From Verrucomicrobiia bacterium (GTDB taxonomy: Bacteria > Verrucomicrobiota > Verrucomicrobiia > JABWAM01), in the NCBI GenBank assembly GCA_013360985.1, contig JABWAM010000145.1, positions 1-6,373 of the forward strand: a stretch of DNA of 6,373 nt, written 5' to 3'. Position numbers and translations under genes: made by a program. Positions 5,222-6,373 of this stretch are shown one piece after another. Below the pieces are notes generated by a model. It worked only from the letters and a program-made list of their open reading frames with translations, did no database searches and was not told where the DNA came from. The first letter of the stretch is position 1, and each line of letters begins with the position of its first letter.

Positions 5222-6373
5222 ATGTCGCTGCGACTTTTCAATACCCTGACGCGGCAAATCGAGGGGTTTCGCCCTTTGGATCCCGAAGGACGGGAGGTGC
5301 GGATGTATTGTTGCGGGCCGACGGTTTACGACTCCGCGCACATCGGCAACTTCCGCGCGTTCGTCTCGCAAGACCTTCTGCGCCGCCGCCTCGAGGCCTT
5401 GGGGTACGTCGTGCGCCACGTGATGAACATCACGGACGTCGAGGACAAGATCCTCCGCGCGATCCGCGCCTCTGGAGAATCGCTGGAGGCGTTCACCCAG
5501 CGGCACACGGCGGCCTTTCTCGAGGACTTTGCGGCGCTCGGCTGTCTCCCTCCCACCCGGATGCCGCGCGCGACCGAACACATCGCCGACATCATCGCTC
5601 TTGTGACGCGCTTGAAGGAAAAGGGCGCGGCCTACGCGACGGCAGACGGGTCCGTCTATTTTTCCCTCGAACAATTCCCCGAGTACGGACGGCTCTCGCG
5701 CCTGGATCGTTCCTCGCTCAAGCCGGGCGCGCGCGTCAGCGCCGACGAGCACGCCCGCGAGGCCTACGGAGATTTCGCGCTCTGGAAGGCGTGGAGCGAC
5801 CGCGACGGCGCCGTGGGTTGGGAGAGCCCCTGGGGGCGGGGGCGTCCCGGCTGGCACATCGAGTGCTCCTGCATGAGCATGAAGCACCTCGGCGAAACGC
5901 TCGACATCCACTGCGGCGGCGAGGACCTCATTTTCCCGCACCACGAAGACGAGATCGCGCAGAGCGAAGCGGCCACGGGACGCCCCTTCGTGCGTTTCTG
6001 GGTCCACAACGCGCATCTGCTCGTCAACGGACAGAAGATGTCGAAGTCCGCGGGCAACTTTTTCACCCTGCGCGATCTCTTTGCGAAGGGATACGCGGGC
6101 CGCGAGATCCGCTACGCGCTCCTCGCGGCGCACTACCGCCTCCCCTTGAACTTCACCCTGGAAGGGCTCGACGCGGCGCGCCAGGCCCTGGCGCGCCTCG
6201 ACGCCTGGGAGGAACGCCTCCGCGAAACGGCGGGCGACGCCGCTCTGCCGCCGGCGGAAGGGACGCTCTGGAAAGCATTCGGCGCCGCGCTCGACGACGA
6301 TCTCAACATCTCCGCGGCGCTCGGCGCCCTCTTCGAGGCGTTGCGCGCCGCGAACCGCGCGCTCGACGAACGG
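5222..6373 (+). CDS. cysS: Cysteinyl-tRNA synthetase, 3'-truncated by window edge
   Basis: The first 384 residues of cysteinyl-tRNA synthetase are present; the frame is open to the last base of the window. The enzyme activates cysteine with ATP and loads it onto tRNA-Cys in the cytosol. The class I signatures are both visible: HIGN (40-43) within YCCGPTVYDSAHIGN, and KMSKS (272-276). The zinc ligands expected from the E. coli enzyme (Cys28, Cys209, His234, Glu238) have matches at Cys31, Cys215 (WHIECS), His240 (PHHEDE) and Glu244. The N-terminus SLRLFNTLTRQ is typical for the family and fixes the ATG at 5222. No Shine-Dalgarno motif precedes it. What is missing is the rest of the helical anticodon-binding region. 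Nothing looks degraded in the part that can be read. The gene is not functionally linked to the transporter before it in any obvious way. Confidence 0.97.
   Translation, partial: MSLRLFNTLTRQIEGFRPLDPEGREVRMYCCGPTVYDSAHIGNFRAFVSQDLLRRRLEALGYVVRHVMNITDVEDKILRAIRASGESLEAFTQRHTAAFLEDFAALGCLPPTRMPRATEHIADIIALVTRLKEKGAAYATADGSVYFSLEQFPEYGRLSRLDRSSLKPGARVSADEHAREAYGDFALWKAWSDRDGAVGWESPWGRGRPGWHIECSCMSMKHLGETLDIHCGGEDLIFPHHEDEIAQSEAATGRPFVRFWVHNAHLLVNGQKMSKSAGNFFTLRDLFAKGYAGREIRYALLAAHYRLPLNFTLEGLDAARQALARLDAWEERLRETAGDAALPPAEGTLWKAFGAALDDDLNISAALGALFEALRAANRALDER

Noticed and set aside
2906..6133. Very long open frame on the minus strand (over 1000 codons) opposite the transporter and cysS
   Set aside because: It is antisense to two unmistakable genes, and its translation is an Arg/Glu/Asp/His-rich string without domains. 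Long antisense frames are expected opposite GC-rich genes.

Overview
This GC-rich bacterial window carries four protein genes and one tRNA gene, all on the + strand. No gene identifies the organism. The high GC content, the dispersed GC-rich intergenic repeats and the lack of Shine-Dalgarno motifs suggest a metagenome-type member of the Verrucomicrobiota/Kiritimatiellota (PVC) group, but this is a weak guess.

Layout. Positions 1-246 are intergenic and hold a GC-rich repeat unit and a perfect 9-bp hairpin. A GlcF-type iron-sulfur protein (glycolate/lactate oxidase subunit) follows at 247-1599. The gap 1600-2021 holds a second copy of the same repeat and, near its end, a plausible promoter for a tRNA-Arg(CCG) gene (2022-2098, CCA encoded). 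A cytidylate kinase-like P-loop protein (2128-2838) follows 29 bases later. Its last codons overlap the start of a carbon-starvation/pyruvate transporter of the CstA/BtsT family (2831-5113). After 108 bases comes cysS (cysteinyl-tRNA synthetase), from 5222 to beyond the right edge.

Function. The GlcF-like protein and the CstA-like transporter both point to small carboxylic acids: oxidation of glycolate or lactate, and uptake of pyruvate or peptides. They are separated by a non-coding gap and a tRNA, so they are probably not one operon. The kinase-like gene and cstA overlap by 8 bases and are probably translationally coupled. The tRNA and cysS are housekeeping genes.

The most notable observation is at the CstA C-terminus. 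After the last membrane helix the protein continues for about 80 residues and ends in a segment resembling the small YbdD/YjiX protein (Sel_put family) that is usually encoded by a separate gene next to cstA/btsT. This looks like a natural CstA-YbdD fusion. The other items are the paired intergenic repeats and the absence of Shine-Dalgarno motifs at all four starts. I do not see a wholly new system here.
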